Below, piece after piece: positions 43,082-44,415 of a DNA stretch of 44,415 bases. Position numbers and translations under genes: made by a program. The notes under the pieces were generated by a model. The model saw nothing but the letters and a program-made list of their open reading frames with translations. It was not told the origin of the DNA and ran no database searches. The stretch's first letter is position 1, and every line of letters begins with the position of its first letter. This DNA comes from Bacillota bacterium (GTDB lineage: Bacteria > Bacillota > Clostridia > Acetivibrionales > DSM-2933): assembly GCA_023430975.1 (NCBI GenBank), contig JAEYYB010000125.1, positions 1 through 44,415 of the forward strand, in the 5' to 3' direction.

Positions 43082-43279
43082 ATGAAAAAAAGTTTAAAAA
43101 GTTTGTGCATTCTCATTATTCCGCTTGTTATCTGTGCGGTTCTATACCCGTTCCTACCAAACCAGATTCCGAGGCAGTTTCATTCAGATGGAACTAAATC
43201 CTATATGGCGAAAGAGTTCATTTTTCTTTTCGGATTGATACCTTATGTCATCTATCTCAGCAGGAAGAAAAAGAGATAA
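43082..43279 (+). CDS. Small DUF1648/SdpI-like membrane protein
   Basis: 65 residues with two membrane helices. The segment ILIIPLVICAVLYPFLPNQI followed by PRQFHSDGTKSYMAKEF matches the DUF1648 domain found at the N-terminus of SdpI-type immunity/signalling proteins and related transporters-like regulators. Full SdpI proteins are ~200 residues; here the protein ends right after the DUF1648 segment in a basic tail (SRKKKR), so it is either a naturally short form or a truncated gene. Start follows AGAGGAG. Confidence 0.75.
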   Translation: MKKSLKSLCILIIPLVICAVLYPFLPNQIPRQFHSDGTKSYMAKEFIFLFGLIPYVIYLSRKKKR

Positions 43280-43336
43280 CACAAAGTGGACACTATGTTT
43301 ATGCAAACCAATTAACATAATAAGAAGTCAAATTAG

Positions 43337-43351
43337 TTCGCATCATTTACA
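43337..43351. repeat. Short repeat family 2, left half R4
   Basis: TTCGCATCATTTACA-type left arm without the right arm; the matching right half appears 510 bp away as R5. Confidence 0.4.
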
Positions 43352-43420
43352 TGAGATTACCATTATAATAAAGCTATAGATTTAACTCCCAGTGAAACAA
43401 AACTAATTTAGGAGTTTATT

Positions 43421-43536
43421 ATGGGAAAAGAATTATTTCAAATGTCTAAAAACATACAAGTGATGTTTATAAGGCTAATGATGGCTTTTGGGGCGAGTAT
43501 GATATGAGTTGTGAATCATGGAGAGAAAGCAAATAG
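43421..43536 (+). pseudogene. Frameshifted small gene remnant
   Basis: ATG 43421, after TTAGGAG, starts MGKELFQMSKN; within ten codons the sense moves to another frame that reads KHTSDVYKANDGFWGEYDMS then CESWRESK and ends at TAG 43534-43536. Total ~38 residues. Family unknown. Confidence 0.45.
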
Positions 43537-43623
43537 TTGCATTTGCAGTTTAGAGAGAACCGAGATTATCATAGAAAGAATTTGTTTTAATCACAACTAT
43601 AAAAGGCTTAGGAGTGTAAATAA

Positions 43624-43819
43624 ATGCATATAGAAGTATTACTTAATAAACTTGCAACACCAGCAGAGAGCCATCCTTAATGCAGGTATATCAACAATTG
43701 AGCAACTTTCAAAATATAGTGAAAAAGAAGTATCAGAACTTCATGGAATCGGGAAGAATGCCATAACTATTATCAAGCAAACCTTGAATGAGAATGGATT
43801 AACTTTTTCAAACAGGTAG
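43624..43819 (+). pseudogene. Helix-hairpin-helix (RNA polymerase alpha-CTD-like) protein, frameshifted
   Basis: ATG 43624 after AGGAG opens MHIEVLLNKLATPA, then stops at 43678-43680; a shifted frame from ~43666 continues RAILNAGISTIEQLSKYSEK, EVSELHGIGKNAITIIKQTL and ENGLTFSNR to TAG 43817-43819. Joined, this is a ~65-residue helix-hairpin-helix protein (HGIGKNA hairpin) of a type common in Clostridia, thought to bind DNA. The break is at CCAGCAGAGAGCC, where a base or two appear lost. Confidence 0.7.
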
Positions 43820-43860
43820 TATGAAGAATAAAATTAACTCTATATTTTTGCTATGTACAT

Positions 43861-43884
43861 ATAAGTTATTAAATACGAACTACC
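43861..43884. repeat. Short repeat family 2, right half R5
   Basis: ATAAGTTATTAAATACGAAC followed by TACC matches R1 positions 26070-26092 closely. No left arm adjoins it. Confidence 0.55.
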
Positions 43885-43930
43885 AGGTATCTTTTAAGAA
43901 AGGACTAACTTGTTTGGAGAGTAACACTAT

Positions 43931-44149
43931 ATGCAAATAGGTATAATTATATTCTTAAGCATTATGAGTTTAATATTTCTATTTATGATATGTAAGGGAT
44001 TAATAACCGGGAATGCTATAACTAGAAGCGATGTATTTGTAAGAGATACTCACCCTTTATATTATTGGACAACGATTGCGATCCAAATATTGGTGGCAAT
44101 TTATTTTATTTGCACTACTATACGTATTATAAAAACAATTATGGTGTGA
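43931..44149 (+). CDS. Small two-helix membrane protein
   Basis: 72 residues with hydrophobic segments ~3-24 (IGIIIFLSIMSLIFLFMI) and ~46-68 (TTIAIQILVAIYFICTTI), joined by a polar loop with RSDVFVRDTHPLYYW. The start ATG follows TTTGGAGAG. No family recognised. It is flanked by family 2 repeat pieces on both sides. Confidence 0.6.
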   Translation: MQIGIIIFLSIMSLIFLFMICKGLITGNAITRSDVFVRDTHPLYYWTTIAIQILVAIYFICTTIRIIKTIMV

Positions 44150-44165
44150 AAAGAATAACTATTAC

Positions 44166-44180
44166 TTCGCATCATTTATA
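44166..44180. repeat. Short repeat family 2, left half R6
   Basis: TTCGCATCATTTATA matches R4 in 14 of 15 positions; no right arm lies in the window. Confidence 0.4.
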
Positions 44181-44225
44181 TAATTGGATGTAATATAGAA
44201 ATATATAATTTTGAGAGTGTTGTAT

Positions 44226-44415
44226 ATGAAATTAAAAGAAAGAGCGAAACAACTAAAGAAAGATATTCCTACGGTTTTTCTGGCTCTTAAGAAGAAAGAG
44301 ACTCCGTGGTATGCGAAGGTATTGGCAATTTTAACAATAGGATATGCTCTATCACCAATTGATTTGATACCTGATTTCATTCCTGTCATTGGTTATCTTG
44401 ATGATGTAATAATAC
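44226..44415 (+). CDS. DUF1232 (YkvA-like) membrane protein, partial
   Basis: The frame is open from ATG 44226 to the window end (63 codons). After a basic N-terminus (KLKERAKQLKKDIPTVFLAL) comes the DUF1232 signature: TPWYAKVLAILTIGYALSPI, DLIPDFIPVIGYLDDVI. Members are small membrane-associated proteins of unknown role. The rest of the gene lies outside the window. Confidence 0.85.
   Translation, partial: MKLKERAKQLKKDIPTVFLALKKKETPWYAKVLAILTIGYALSPIDLIPDFIPVIGYLDDVII

Overview
The window looks like chromosome of an AT-rich, Gram-positive, cellulosome-forming anaerobe of the Clostridia (Acetivibrio / Pseudobacteroides / Ruminiclostridium lineage). The evidence is three secreted enzymes with C-terminal dockerins (a GH5-dockerin-CE2 protein of CelE architecture, a GH8-dockerin protein of CelA architecture and a beta-helix enzyme with dockerin), a SigI/RsgI pair whose anti-sigma factor carries a family 3 cellulose-binding module, an S-layer-anchored giant protein, strong Shine-Dalgarno sequences and clostridial housekeeping genes. 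All dockerins are of the 'INMxDVxxIAxxFN' kind, which I associate (from memory) with type II-like dockerins such as those of Pseudobacteroides cellulosolvens; the species is an inference.

Layout. 1-592: leader region with a leftward terminator and hairpins but no intact gene. 593-13006: one giant (about 4,140-residue) exported, SLH-anchored multidomain protein. 13213-13449: small ferritin-like protein. 13527-18547 (minus strand): beta-helix (GH49-like) dockerin enzyme and GH5-dockerin-CE2 enzyme. Divergent from the latter, 18746-21101: sigI-rsgI. 21295-23981: housekeeping block with tRNA-Asn, tRNA-Met, trmK, a NIF3-family gene and rnpB (RNase P RNA). 24201-29744: accessory region of small, lipoprotein and mostly damaged genes, including a PD-(D/E)xK nuclease. 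29718-32545: AraC regulator divergent from the GH8 cellulase. 32855-36957 (minus): a membrane GGDEF-EAL protein followed by an orphan sugar-type solute-binding lipoprotein. 37255-44415: second accessory region with a WG-repeat protein, a choloylglycine-hydrolase-family enzyme, lipoproteins, small membrane proteins and several genes broken by frameshifts or in-frame stops; the last gene (DUF1232/YkvA-like) runs off the window.

How it fits together. The left and middle parts form a plant-polysaccharide module: RsgI probably senses cellulose outside the cell through its CBM3 and releases SigI, the dockerin enzymes would be assembled on scaffoldins encoded elsewhere, and the giant SLH protein sits on the cell wall. 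AraC beside the GH8 gene and the GGDEF-EAL/binding-protein pair are candidate further sensory inputs.

The least ordinary signals are: a three-copy nested-hairpin repeat (18594, 21102, 30941) placed only beside the cellulase and sigI-rsgI genes; a second short repeat family (TTCGCAT...ATGCGAA) scattered through the decaying accessory regions; a cluster of about nine broken genes confined to the accessory regions while conserved genes stay intact; a catalytic-site Asp-to-Asn change in the GH49-like enzyme; and the pairing of an orphan solute-binding protein with a c-di-GMP enzyme. I did not find CRISPR arrays, complete insertion sequences, prophage or a clearly new multi-gene system.
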